The notes beneath the pieces are model-generated. The model saw only the letters and a list, made by a program, of their open reading frames with translations, searched no databases and had not been told where the DNA came from. From JBKEDC01 sp047971925 (GTDB lineage Bacteria > Bacteroidota > Bacteroidia > Bacteroidales > Prolixibacteraceae), in NCBI GenBank assembly GCA_047971925.1, contig JBKEAC010000144.1:1-26791 (forward strand): a stretch of DNA of 26,791 nucleotides, in the 5' to 3' direction. Positions 1 through 7,650 of the stretch are shown here, one piece after another. The translations under genes and the position numbers were made by a program. The stretch's first letter is position 1. Each line of letters opens with the position of its first letter.

Positions 1-306
1 CATTCCTAAGTAGTTAGGAACGCAAAAGGAGTTGTGCAGATGCATTCCTAAGTAGTTAGGAACGCCAAAGGAGTCGTGCAGATGCATTCCTAAGTAGTTA
101 GGAATGCCAAAGGAGTTGTGCAGATGCATTCCTAAGTAGTTAGGAACACATATGTTTTTGTGCGCTGACGTTCCTAAGCTGTTAGGAAAGCAATGTAAGT
201 AGTGCGCTGACGTTCCTAAGCTGTTAGGAAAGCAATGTAAGTAGTGCGCTGGCGTTCCTAAGCTGTTAGGAAAGTGATGTAAGTAGTGCGCTGGCGTTCC
301 TAAGCT
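1..306. repeat. Tandem array of 42-bp palindromic units (array 1, cut at window edge)
   Basis: Seven complete 42-bp units start at 1, 43, 85, 127, 169, 211 and 253, followed by a 12-base partial unit (295-306); no indels occur. Each complete unit holds an 18-bp inverted repeat, TTCCTAAGNNGTTAGGAA, made of 7-bp arms around a four-base centre (GTAG in units 1-4, GCTG in units 5-7). The rest of the unit comes in three types in order: units 1-3 end in GTGCAGATG, unit 4 carries ACATATGTTTTTGTGC, units 5-7 carry ATGTAAGTAGTGCGCTG. The array probably continues left of the window. Between 307 and 401 I see nothing recognisable. Function is unknown; a homologous array lies at 15550-15927. Confidence 0.95.
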
Positions 307-401
307 TCATAAACATGATATACTTCATTACTGGAAAACTCAAATTTGATAACCCACTATATTCGACATAGAGCCGAAATCTTAAATCAGACTAAAAAAC
401 A

Positions 402-439
402 CAATCCCCGATAACATTATTCGAAGCTATCGGGGATTG
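402..439 (-). terminator. Rho-independent terminator of the mutY-to-PPTase operon
   Basis: A 12-bp perfect stem (402-413 paired with 428-439, arm CAATCCCCGATA) has a 14-base loop. On the minus strand it is followed by TG and a run of six T (394-399). It lies about 50 bp past the stop of the phosphopantetheinyl transferase gene, the last gene of the operon. Confidence 0.85.
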
Positions 440-487
440 ATATATGTAGTAGGTCGGAGGTGTTACATGAACTTCTATATAAGTTTG

Positions 488-1105
488 CTACACATGTTCA
501 AGCACGCACAAAATTATTTGCTCGCCGAACTCTAGTCGAAAAAGTTCAAAGAAAGAATTCGGACGACAATCAACCGATGCTTGCACTTTTTCATCGACAA
601 GTGAAATGAAAACATCATTATACGGATTAAATTCGGGCATTGGTATTCCCACCACCTTAAACATAGCCTCTTTAATGCACCAAAAAAAAGCTAAACCATC
701 GGGCACTCGATGTGCAATTTCTAGCTCATGTTCGGAAAGATACTTATGAGCAATTCCTTTAAAATTTCTTGTTTTTGTTTCAATATCGATACCCACATTT
801 CGCTCGGGATGGAGAAAAATTCCAACTGAATTTTTAGAATGACTAATCGAGATATACTTATATTGAACATGATTCACAAAAGGCTTCCCTTGATCATTAT
901 AATATATTTTCGATGAATCGAGCCCCACTTCATGAAGCAAACGCTGCATGGCAATCCACTCTTTTTTTCGCTTCGTACTATTTAATCGGAGAAAAGCCGG
1001 ATAATAACGATACTTAATCGCCCACTTTTTAAATTCAGCATCATCAGTTAGCGACCAAGTTAACAAGACACCTCCCCCAATTTCAATATGATGTTCTAAT
1101 GGCAT
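488..1105 (-). CDS. 4'-phosphopantetheinyl transferase superfamily protein
   Basis: This 205-residue protein should transfer the phosphopantetheine arm of coenzyme A to a serine of a carrier protein (acyl carrier or similar), in the cytoplasm. The family signature is visible: VGIDIE at 104-109 gives Mg ligands Asp107 and Glu109, and WCIKEAMFK at 142-150 supplies Glu146 and Lys150. The length is close to Sfp-type enzymes. The ATG lies 5 bases after the gldD stop, so it is the last gene of the mutY-ssb-gldE-gldD operon, a position known in gliding Bacteroidota. The carrier protein it serves cannot be told from the window; no acyl carrier protein, polyketide or peptide synthetase gene is near. 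It could be the general AcpS-role enzyme or serve flexirubin/aryl polyene-type lipids. Confidence 0.88.
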   Translation of the reverse strand: MPLEHHIEIGGGVLLTWSLTDDAEFKKWAIKYRYYPAFLRLNSTKRKKEWIAMQRLLHEVGLDSSKIYYNDQGKPFVNHVQYKYISISHSKNSVGIFLHPERNVGIDIETKTRNFKGIAHKYLSEHELEIAHRVPDGLAFFWCIKEAMFKVVGIPMPEFNPYNDVFISLVDEKVQASVDCRPNSFFELFRLEFGEQIILCVLEHV

Positions 1106-1110
1106 AGCTA

Positions 1111-1680
1111 TTAATTCTTATTTATCCACTCAAACGACTCTATCAGGCGAATCACATCGGGCTCATAGAAATCAATTACAGGCTGAATACTATCAATATT
1201 AGGAACTTCGCGCACATAAAAAGCTCCACGGATAAAGTGCGTTACACTATCGGTTAAAAAAAACTGCAAAGAAGAGGCTGCATTTCCTCTAATTCTATAA
1301 ACCACTCCGAAAACACGCACTTGGTCATTCAAATATACCTGCTCATTAATCGCATCGGCCTTGATGCTGTGGTCATAGGCCAACTTGCGTGCCTCCTCAA
1401 TGTGTTTATCTAAATCATTGTGCAACTCTTCATAACTCAAATGAATATCAACCTTATTTTCGGCACTCGACAAATTAAGCCACAACTGATTTCCAGGTGC
1501 TTTCACATTATTTATTTTAAGATAATCGGGCACATCAAACACAAAAGGCAATTGCTCTTTTAAAGGCCAATAATTCTTTTCAGGAAACGATATTCTAAAA
1601 TAAGCACGCGGTTTGGGCACATAAGCTTCTTGACATGAAAAAAAGCACACAAACAGCATCGACACAAGAAACCTACTCAT
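1111..1680 (-). CDS. gldD: Gliding motility lipoprotein GldD
   Basis: GldD is a lipoprotein required for gliding in Flavobacterium and tied to the type IX secretion/gliding apparatus. The N-terminus is a lipoprotein signal: a short positive start, hydrophobic stretch and FFSC with Cys16 as the likely acylated residue. The family motif follows directly (PKPRAYFRISFPEKNY, about residues 22-37). I chose ATG at 1680, giving 189 residues; a GTG at 1689 would add three residues and overlap the gldE stop by 4 bases, which would suit translational coupling. It lies directly after gldE, its usual partner, and before the phosphopantetheinyl transferase. Whether the cell glides cannot be judged, because many non-gliding Bacteroidota keep gldD and gldE. 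Confidence 0.9.
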   Translation of the reverse strand: MSRFLVSMLFVCFFSCQEAYVPKPRAYFRISFPEKNYWPLKEQLPFVFDVPDYLKINNVKAPGNQLWLNLSSAENKVDIHLSYEELHNDLDKHIEEARKLAYDHSIKADAINEQVYLNDQVRVFGVVYRIRGNAASSLQFFLTDSVTHFIRGAFYVREVPNIDSIQPVIDFYEPDVIRLIESFEWINKN

Positions 1681-1685
1681 AGCAC

Positions 1686-2984
1686 TCACTTTATTTCCAC
1701 TTTAATCTTCTTAATTCTTCGATTATCAACTTGGTCGATGGTGAACACCAAATGCTCAAATTCGAACTTAGCATGAAGTTTTGGAATTTCGCCACGCTCC
1801 TCCAAAACAAAACCAGCAAGCGTATCGGCAACTGCCTTCACCTTTGTAAACAAAGATGAATCAACCTGAGTAACCTTACAAAAATCATCAATCAGGGTTT
1901 TGCCATCGAAAAGATAGTTATTATCATCAATACGCGTATAGAAGCGTTGAGTTTCATCAAATTCATCTGATATATCGCCCACAATCTCCTCCAAGATATC
2001 TTCTAAAGTTACAATGCCCGAATTGCCGCCATACTCATCGACCACAATAGCCAAATGCACTTTGTTTTTCTGAAAATCAGCTAGCAAATCATCAATTTTC
2101 TTCGACTCTGGAACAAAAAACGGAGGACGAATAAGTTCTTGCCATTGAAAATCGCCACCTCTATTCAAATAAGGCAATAAATCTTTAATATAAAGAATCC
2201 CTTTAATATGATCTTGATTATCTTCAAATACAGGAATACGCGAATAGCCCGAATCGGCAATTATATTAATCAAGCGATCGGTCGAATCATTAATTTCAAT
2301 CGCCTGCACATCAACACGGGGAATCATGATTTCCTCAGCTGTTTTATTCCCGAAATTAACAATCCCTTCCAAAATCTCCTTATCTTCTGTGAGCTCCTCA
2401 TCATTTGTCAATTCAAGCGCATGCGATAATTCATCGATCGATATATTCGTTGATTGCTTTTTCTGCATTCGCTTGTTCACTATAGATGTTGAACGAATGA
2501 GCAGGTGATTAATTGGTGAGAAAATCTTACCACAAAAATACAGTGGTTTTGCCATCATTTTAGCAACGCCAATCGTATTCTTTGCCGCATATACTTTCGG
2601 AATTACCTCGCCAAAGAGTAATAACACGAAAGTAACAATTACCACTTGAAAGATAAAGCCCACAATGGGAGCCTGACTGAAATCAACAATACTTGAAAGC
2701 ACATAGCTTGAAAGCATCACGATACCAACATTCACAAAATTATTGGCAACAAGAATCGTGGCCAACAGATAATCAGGATGTGCCAAATTTGAAATTGCAT
2801 ACATGCTCGTTTTATCGCTCGACACGCTCAACTGCTGCCGCTCATTAGGACTTAACGAAAAATAAGCAACTTCTGATCCCGAAATGAGGGCGGAACAAAC
2901 TAACAAAAAAACAATTACAAGCAAACTCACAATTGCTCCGGCTTCTATTTCGTAAAACTGAATATTCCACGAAATAGCAAACAT
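1686..2984 (-). CDS. gldE: GldE, CNNM/CBS/CorC-domain gliding-associated membrane protein
   Basis: This is an integral inner-membrane protein of the CNNM (DUF21) plus CBS-pair plus CorC/HlyC family, related to Mg/Co efflux proteins and annotated GldE next to gldD. Counting from an upstream TTG at 3005, the CNNM region spans about 24-195 with SGSEVAYFSLS near 42-52 and FGEVIPK near 131-137. Paired CBS domains follow from about 225 to 345, ending in EYGGNSGIVTLEDILEE. A C-terminal CorC/HlyC transport-associated domain runs from about 355 to the end. I prefer ATG at 2984 (432 residues) over TTG 3005 (439), but the choice is open. Its stop lies 5 bases before the gldD ATG. In Flavobacterium GldE can functionally interact with GldD; a transport substrate is not established here. 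Confidence 0.9.
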   Translation of the reverse strand: MFAISWNIQFYEIEAGAIVSLLVIVFLLVCSALISGSEVAYFSLSPNERQQLSVSSDKTSMYAISNLAHPDYLLATILVANNFVNVGIVMLSSYVLSSIVDFSQAPIVGFIFQVVIVTFVLLLFGEVIPKVYAAKNTIGVAKMMAKPLYFCGKIFSPINHLLIRSTSIVNKRMQKKQSTNISIDELSHALELTNDEELTEDKEILEGIVNFGNKTAEEIMIPRVDVQAIEINDSTDRLINIIADSGYSRIPVFEDNQDHIKGILYIKDLLPYLNRGGDFQWQELIRPPFFVPESKKIDDLLADFQKNKVHLAIVVDEYGGNSGIVTLEDILEEIVGDISDEFDETQRFYTRIDDNNYLFDGKTLIDDFCKVTQVDSSLFTKVKAVADTLAGFVLEERGEIPKLHAKFEFEHLVFTIDQVDNRRIKKIKVEIK

Positions 2985-3020
2985 CGACAATAGTTCTAAT
3001 TTCAAAATCTTTATATTAAA

Positions 3021-3446
3021 TTAAAAAGGTAAATCATCATCTTCCATTCTACTCAAATCGGGGCTAGCAACTTCTTTTGCAATTTCTGTTGGTGCCAACG
3101 GCGAATTAGCCGCCTTTTCACGAGAATCGAGCATTTCTAAGGTTTCAACATAAATTTCTGTTGTATATCGTTTGTTCCCCTCTTTATCATTCCATTCATG
3201 CGTGCGCAATTTCCCCTCAACATAGAGTTTCGATCCTTTCTTCACATATTGCTCCACAACAGTGGCCAATCCTCGCCATGCCACTACCCGATGCCAATCG
3301 GTATTTTCAATTCGTTTCCCCTCTTTATCGGTAAAACGCTCGGTTGTGGCCAAACTAAAATTTGCTACTGCCAAATCTTTATCTAAATACCTCACTTCAG
3401 GATCTTGACCAACATGACCAATAAGAATTACTTTATTTATCGACAT
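3021..3446 (-). CDS. ssb: Single-stranded DNA-binding protein
   Basis: The 141-residue protein binds single-stranded DNA during replication and repair. It begins with the OB-fold sequence MSINKVILIGHVGQDPEVRY, followed by the family's NTDWHRVVAWRGLA segment near 48-61 and YVKKGSKLYVEGKLRTHEW near 67-85. The tail is a short linker and the acidic tip EDDDLPF, which recruits repair and replication partners. The length is short for SSB (E. coli about 178), typical of the compact linker seen in Bacteroidota. It sits between mutY (49 bp upstream) and gldE (36 bp downstream), the conserved order in this phylum, and is probably cotranscribed with them. A second ssb elsewhere in the genome is possible. 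Confidence 0.97.
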   Translation of the reverse strand: MSINKVILIGHVGQDPEVRYLDKDLAVANFSLATTERFTDKEGKRIENTDWHRVVAWRGLATVVEQYVKKGSKLYVEGKLRTHEWNDKEGNKRYTTEIYVETLEMLDSREKAANSPLAPTEIAKEVASPDLSRMEDDDLPF

Positions 3447-3495
3447 TAAATGTGTGATTAAATTTTAACACGCAAGATAATCATAAAAACTAAGT

Positions 3496-4569
3496 TTACA
3501 AATCTCTCACTAAAATTCGAGCCAATTCTTTCTCGATTGGCTTTGCAACAGCAAATTTAGCAATATCTGTCAAACTCAACTCCTCCAACTCATCATTTCG
3601 CCCCTTAAAGTGCGAAAGTTTCACATAAACAAATCGATAATAGATATGCTGATGACTCAAAACCTGCCTCTCCCAATCGCTCACACGAAGCAATGTAAAC
3701 GAACTTCCTTCCAACAAATCGGAAGCATTCAACTGCTCCATCAAAGCATAATCATCAACTTTTTCTGCCGTTTCTAGAAGCGGAAATTCATAAAGCCCCT
3801 GCCAAATATCTTTTGCTCTACGCTGCTGCAACAAATACTTTTCGCCACAAGAAAGCACCAAATAAGTGAAATAGCGGGTCGTTATTTTCACCTTCCCTTT
3901 CTTAACAGGAAAGCGTATCGCATCAGGCGAATGTTGAAGGGCACAAAAATCAGCTAGCGGACAATCACCGCATCGTGGCGATCGAGGCGTGCAAACAAGC
4001 GCACCAAGTTCCATCACCGCCTGATTATAACACGCCGGGTTATCAACCGAAAGATGCAACTGAGCAAGTTCTGCCAACTTCTTCTTCCCCTGAGAAGAAT
4101 CAATAGGCGTGTCAATGGCATAAAGGCGCGACAAAACACGCATGACATTGCCATCGAGCACCGCATAGGGCAAATTATAAGCAAAACTCAAAATAGCCGC
4201 CGCTGTGTAATCGCCCACACCCTTCAACGCCTTAATCTTCTGATAATCGCGAGGAAATTCACCACCATAATCGCGCACAACCATGCGCGCAGCCTCCTGC
4301 ATATTTCGAGCACGACTATAATAACCCAAACCCTGCCAAAGCTTCAACACCTCATCTTGATCTGCCAAAGCAAAATCGAAAACCGTGGGAAATCGTTCTT
4401 CAAAACGAAGATAATAAGGCAAACCCTGATCGACCCGTGTTTGTTGAAGAATTATTTCTGAAAGCCAAATACGATAAGCATCGGTTGTTTCACGCCATGG
4501 CAAATCACGCTTATTTTGTGCATACCAACCCATCAGTTGGGAAGCCAATTCTTTGTAAAATCTATCCAT
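3496..4569 (-). CDS. mutY: Adenine DNA glycosylase MutY
   Basis: MutY removes adenine mispaired with 8-oxoguanine in base-excision repair. The 357-residue length matches E. coli MutY (350). Visible features are LPWRETTDAYRIWLSEIILQ with catalytic Glu38, a helix-hairpin-helix KGVGDYTAAAI (116-126), LDGNVMRVLSR with catalytic Asp139, and an iron-sulfur loop with Cys193, Cys200, Cys203 and Cys209 (spacing C-x6-C-x2-C-x5-C). The C-terminal part from about 230 is the MutT-like domain that reads 8-oxoguanine. It is the first gene of the minus-strand operon leading into ssb and gldED, and is divergent from the acyltransferase at 4670. In many Flavobacteriia an HU-like gene lies upstream of mutY; here it is a lipid acyltransferase instead. 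Confidence 0.97.
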   Translation of the reverse strand: MDRFYKELASQLMGWYAQNKRDLPWRETTDAYRIWLSEIILQQTRVDQGLPYYLRFEERFPTVFDFALADQDEVLKLWQGLGYYSRARNMQEAARMVVRDYGGEFPRDYQKIKALKGVGDYTAAAILSFAYNLPYAVLDGNVMRVLSRLYAIDTPIDSSQGKKKLAELAQLHLSVDNPACYNQAVMELGALVCTPRSPRCGDCPLADFCALQHSPDAIRFPVKKGKVKITTRYFTYLVLSCGEKYLLQQRRAKDIWQGLYEFPLLETAEKVDDYALMEQLNASDLLEGSSFTLLRVSDWERQVLSHQHIYYRFVYVKLSHFKGRNDELEELSLTDIAKFAVAKPIEKELARILVRDL

Positions 4570-4577
4570 ATCCTACA

Positions 4578-4611
4578 CAAATGTAAAATTATTTCACTTG
4601 ATTGATATCAA
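4578..4611 (-). promoter_or_regulatory. Candidate mutY promoter, close to the start codon
   Basis: On the minus strand TACATTTG (4585-4578) matches the Bacteroidota -7 box TAnnTTTG exactly, and a TTG (4611-4609) lies 23 bp upstream, the long end of the accepted 17-23 spacing. Transcription would start only about 4 bases before the mutY ATG, so the leader would be nearly absent. The TTG is part of a perfect 12-bp palindrome ATTGATATCAAT (4601-4612) that could also be an operator shared with the divergent gene. Confidence 0.35.
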
Positions 4612-4669
4612 TTACACTTATTTTATAAATTAATATTACTTTAGCTTGCTAAAAGAAAATTACCAAAAA

Positions 4670-5533
4670 ATGGATAACAGTAAAACAAAAATGGAACCCA
4701 TCGATTTAAGGGCTATCTTTAAAGATAAAAACCCCAAATTAGCCAAGTGGATACCATCATTTGTATATAATTATATAAATAAAATTGTTCACATCGACGA
4801 AGTCAATGAAATTATTGAAAAATATGGCAACCTTGAAGGTGCCGACTTTGCATCGGCGGTGGTGAAGCATTGCAACATTCAGAAAAAAATTATCGGACTT
4901 GAAAATATTCCGAAAGAAGGTCGCTTCATCTTTGCAGCAAACCACCCTCTGGGCGGATTTGATGCCATGCTCTTAATGAGCGAAGTTACTTTGCACCTAG
5001 GAGGAACATTTCGCTTCTTGGCAAACGACATTTTAACTGCCATCAAACCACTATCGAGCGTTTTCATTCCAATAAATAAATTTGGAACTAAAAGCAAAGA
5101 AGCCGCACGACTAAGCCAAGAAGCTTATGATTCAGACATGCAGATTTTGATTTTCCCCGCCGGATTAAACAGCCGGAAAATTAACGGAAAAGTACAAGAC
5201 ACCGAATGGAATAAACACTTCATTCAAAAAGCAGTGCAACATGAACGCGACATTGTGCTGGTGCACATCAGCGGACAAAACTCTAATTTCTTCTACAACC
5301 TTTCCAACATCCGCCGTGCCATCGGAATTAAATGGAATCTGGAAATGTTCTACCTTGCCGATGAATTTTTCAGACAACGAGGAAAAACATTCACCCTCAC
5401 TTTTAGTCAACCGATACCTTATCAATCGCTCGACAAATCAAAAACAACAAAGGAGTGGGCAAGAAAACTACGCGACAAACTTTTTAACTTGCCTTTACGA
5501 CCAAAAAACAACAAAAAGCAAACTTCATCTTAA
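4670..5533 (+). CDS. glsA: PlsC-like O-acyltransferase (GlsA-like, aminolipid synthesis)
   Basis: This 287-residue protein belongs to the lysophospholipid acyltransferase (PlsC) superfamily. The catalytic block is NHPLGGFDA (91-99) with His92 and Asp98, five residues apart instead of the usual four, which I recall as normal in this Bacteroidota subfamily. FPAGLNSRK (162-170) corresponds to the FPEGTRS block. No clear transmembrane helix is seen, so it probably sits on the inner face of the membrane. The following gene is a GlsB/OlsB-type N-acyltransferase; such pairs make two-chain aminolipids, GlsB adding the amide-linked 3-hydroxy acyl chain and GlsA esterifying its hydroxyl. I chose ATG 4670; an in-frame TTG at 4646 would add eight residues. 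The product could be glycine lipid or ornithine lipid. Confidence 0.8.
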   Translation: MDNSKTKMEPIDLRAIFKDKNPKLAKWIPSFVYNYINKIVHIDEVNEIIEKYGNLEGADFASAVVKHCNIQKKIIGLENIPKEGRFIFAANHPLGGFDAMLLMSEVTLHLGGTFRFLANDILTAIKPLSSVFIPINKFGTKSKEAARLSQEAYDSDMQILIFPAGLNSRKINGKVQDTEWNKHFIQKAVQHERDIVLVHISGQNSNFFYNLSNIRRAIGIKWNLEMFYLADEFFRQRGKTFTLTFSQPIPYQSLDKSKTTKEWARKLRDKLFNLPLRPKNNKKQTSS

Positions 5534-5697
5534 ATCTGCACCAAATAAAAAGAATTATACGTAATTCAGCTCGCTTTTAAGCATTCTTTTATTAAATTTG
5601 TCAATGCCACGATTAACCGCATGATTATTTATGCATGAAGCAATCGTGCGCAAAATACAAAAAAGAACTCTATCGACGAATTTAGACAATTATACTG

Positions 5698-6657
5698 ATG
5701 ACAGAAATAGCTATCGCTCTACCAAAAAGCGAAATAATCAAAGAATTGACTCCCGAAAAACTTCTACGAACAACAAATAAAGGAGCCAACGAAATATATA
5801 TCATAACTCATCACGACTCCCCAAACGTTATGCACGAAATCGGACGACTTCGTGAAATTACATTCCGCGATGCTGGCGGTGGCACTGGAAAGGAACTCGA
5901 CATTGACAAATATGACACACAAGCAAACTGCTACAAGCAGCTCATCGTGTGGAACCCCGACGAACAAGAAATCCTTGGCGGATACCGATACATGCTTGGC
6001 AATGAAATCGACATTGACGAAGAGGGCGACCCCATGATGGCAACTGGAAGACTTTTTCACTTCACCGAAACATTCAAAAAAGACTATCTGCCCTACACCA
6101 TCGAACTCGGACGATCGTTCGTGCAACCTGCCTACCAATCGAGCAAAGCAGGCGCTAAAGCTCTTTTTGCACTCGACAATCTGTGGGATGGACTTGGCGC
6201 ACTAACTGTTGACCACCCCGAAATGAAATATTTCATGGGAAAAGTGACCATGTACACGCATTTCAATGTTAATGCACGAAACTTAATCCTCTATTTCTAC
6301 GAAAAACATTTCTACGACCGCGATAGAATCATCTATGCTAAAGAACCAATGGTTGTTGACATGGACAGAAGCAAAATGAAACAGATTTTTAATGCCGACA
6401 ATTACGCCGACGACTACAAAACGCTCGTTAGCGAAGTCAGATTGCTTGGCGAAAACATTCCGCCGCTGGTTAATGCCTACATGAACTTAAGCCCAACCAT
6501 GCGCACTTTCGGAACTATTCTCAACACGCACTTTGGAAACGTTGAAGAAACCGGAATCTTGCTCACAATCAAAGACATTTACAATGCCAAAGTCGATCGA
6601 CACATTGAAACATACATTCGTCAAAAAGATGGCGACGACTTCCCCGAAGTGAAATAA
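5698..6657 (+). CDS. glsB: GNAT-fold N-acyltransferase (GlsB/OlsB-like, aminolipid synthesis)
   Basis: This 319-residue protein has the hemolysin-like acyltransferase fold (Pfam Acetyltransf_5) found in OlsB and in Bacteroides GlsB. Marker segments are GRLREITFRDAGGGTGKELD (49-68) followed by IDKYD, and ELGRSFVQPAYQ (136-147), the acyl-donor-binding strand and turn. The expected reaction is transfer of a 3-hydroxyacyl chain from acyl-ACP to the amino group of glycine (or ornithine), giving the lyso-lipid that the upstream acyltransferase completes. The 165-bp gap after the upstream gene contains TAAATTTG (5593-5600), an exact -7 match without a clear -33 partner, so it may have its own promoter. 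A strong terminator follows. Amino acid specificity cannot be read from the sequence. Confidence 0.82.
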   Translation: MTEIAIALPKSEIIKELTPEKLLRTTNKGANEIYIITHHDSPNVMHEIGRLREITFRDAGGGTGKELDIDKYDTQANCYKQLIVWNPDEQEILGGYRYMLGNEIDIDEEGDPMMATGRLFHFTETFKKDYLPYTIELGRSFVQPAYQSSKAGAKALFALDNLWDGLGALTVDHPEMKYFMGKVTMYTHFNVNARNLILYFYEKHFYDRDRIIYAKEPMVVDMDRSKMKQIFNADNYADDYKTLVSEVRLLGENIPPLVNAYMNLSPTMRTFGTILNTHFGNVEETGILLTIKDIYNAKVDRHIETYIRQKDGDDFPEVK

Positions 6658-6673
6658 ACACTCACTCCACAAA

Positions 6674-6713
6674 AAAAGCACCCGCAATTCATCATCGAAT
6701 TGCGGGTGCTTTT
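6674..6713 (+). terminator. Strong bidirectional terminator after glsB
   Basis: A 17-bp perfect stem (6674-6690 with 6697-6713, core AGCACCCGCAATTC) closes a six-base loop. The stem ends in T on the plus strand and has a run of seven A on the left side (6671-6677), so it would also stop minus-strand transcription. It lies 16 bp past the glsB stop. Confidence 0.92.
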
Positions 6714-6743
6714 ATTTCATAAACACATCATCATTTCTATTTT

Positions 6744-6860
6744 TTGGGGGTGCCGGCATTTGCCCATGCCTTGCCACTCGCCATGCCGTCGGGCTTTACG
6801 TTTCAATCTTTTGCCTTCTTTGGTCGGCAAAAGGATTTCCACTTCAATCCCTCACCCATG
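6744..6860. repeat. Bacteroidota-type intergenic stem-loop element
   Basis: The stretch contains an 8-bp inverted repeat, CTTTTGCC (6808-6815) and GGCAAAAG (6826-6833), inside a longer imperfect stem AATC-TTTTGCC / GGCAAAAGGATT, with TTTCAATC to its left and CTTCAATCCCTCAC to its right. It is richer in GC than its surroundings. From memory, elements of this wording (…CTTCAATCCCTCAC…) recur between genes in many Bacteroidota genomes and are often wrongly called as small proteins. It lies between the glsB terminator and tpx. Its mobility and function are unknown to me, and the outer limits are approximate. Confidence 0.5.
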
Positions 6861-6916
6861 AAGAACAGCAAACAGACAAAAAAGCCCTTAAATGCACAAA
6901 AGAAATCGGCGTTTCC

Positions 6917-7426
6917 CTATAAAGACTTAATGACAGCAAGCGAAGCCTCATAATTAGGCTCATCGGTAACCTCAGCACAAACTTCAAAATATTTAATCAC
7001 CCCAGCTTTATCAACAACAAGTGTACCACGAGTGAGCAAACGAAGCTCTTTAATAAGCAGACCATATTTCAAACCAAAATCAGTGTCTTTATGGTCAGAA
7101 AGAGTAAGCACATTACATAAACCCTCAGCAGCACAAAATCTACCTTGAGCAAAGGGCAAATCGCAAGAAATTGATAAAACCACGGCATCAGTAAGTTTTG
7201 CAGCCTCGGCATTAAATCGCTTGTTTTGCAATTGACAAACACCTGTATCGATTGACGGATAGAATGCAATCACCACATTTCTTCCTTTATAATCGCTCAA
7301 CTTCACAGGCGATAAATCGCCACCTAGCACCGTAAAATCGGGAGCCACCTGTCCCACTTCAACACTATTACCCAAAAGAGTCATCGGATTGCCTTTAAAA
7401 GCAATTTTACCTTTAATTTCATTCAT
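6917..7426 (-). CDS. tpx: Thiol peroxidase Tpx (atypical 2-Cys peroxiredoxin)
   Basis: Tpx reduces hydrogen peroxide and organic peroxides using thioredoxin. The 169-residue length agrees with E. coli Tpx (168). The peroxidatic site is FYPSIDTGVC with Thr61 and Cys64; the resolving Cys98 lies in DLPFAQGRFCAAEGL. The Pro of the usual DTPVC is Gly here, as in some homologues. Cys88, Cys104 and Cys150 are additional. The ATG at 7426 gives the standard N-terminus (MNEIKGKIAFKGNPMTLLG); extending to TTG 7468 adds 14 residues with no family support. It is a single-gene unit, with a promoter-like signal upstream, the alaS terminator beyond that, and the 6674-6713 terminator downstream. Cytoplasmic; no signal peptide. 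Confidence 0.95.
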   Translation of the reverse strand: MNEIKGKIAFKGNPMTLLGNSVEVGQVAPDFTVLGGDLSPVKLSDYKGRNVVIAFYPSIDTGVCQLQNKRFNAEAAKLTDAVVLSISCDLPFAQGRFCAAEGLCNVLTLSDHKDTDFGLKYGLLIKELRLLTRGTLVVDKAGVIKYFEVCAEVTDEPNYEASLAVIKSL

Positions 7427-7465
7427 AATTGATATTTTTAAATTTTTCTTATAACAACGAATACA

Positions 7466-7499
7466 CAAATCTAGCGAATTGTTTTGAATTAAAACACAA
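7466..7499 (-). promoter_or_regulatory. Candidate tpx promoter
   Basis: On the minus strand TAGATTTG (7473-7466) matches TAnnTTTG exactly, with a TTG (7499-7497) 23 bp upstream. Transcription would begin near 7460, leaving a leader of about 35 bases before the tpx ATG. Confidence 0.45.
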
Positions 7500-7594
7500 T
7501 TTCCTCATAGATAATAACAAACACGCATCATGATTTTCTATCATTATCGAAAAAAGGTCTATATTGAATTTAGTGGATAGTGAATAGAGCAAAA

Positions 7595-7623
7595 AAAAGA
7601 GGACCCATAGGAAGTCCTCTTTT
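7595..7623 (-). terminator. Terminator of alaS
   Basis: A 10-bp perfect stem (AAAAGAGGAC at 7595-7604 with 7614-7623) has a nine-base loop; the A tract 7591-7598 becomes a run of T on the minus strand. It starts 27 bp past the alaS stop and separates alaS from tpx. Confidence 0.88.
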
Positions 7624-7650
7624 ATATACTGATATGTGGAGCATTACATT

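Noticed and set aside
1..306. Possible CRISPR array
   Set aside because: The units are contiguous 42-bp tandem copies that diverge gradually over their whole length; there are no constant repeats separated by unique spacers and no cas genes.
4054..4461. 135-residue ORF antisense to mutY
   Set aside because: It lies fully within the MutY catalytic domain on the opposite strand and has no recognisable motif.
6744..6953. Small ORF of 69 residues after the glsB terminator
   Set aside because: It lies across the stem-loop element and runs into the 3' end of tpx on the other strand; there is no promoter or family support.
7427..7468. Longer start for Tpx (TTG 7468)
   Set aside because: The added 14 residues do not belong to the family and the TTG lies within the predicted -7 box.
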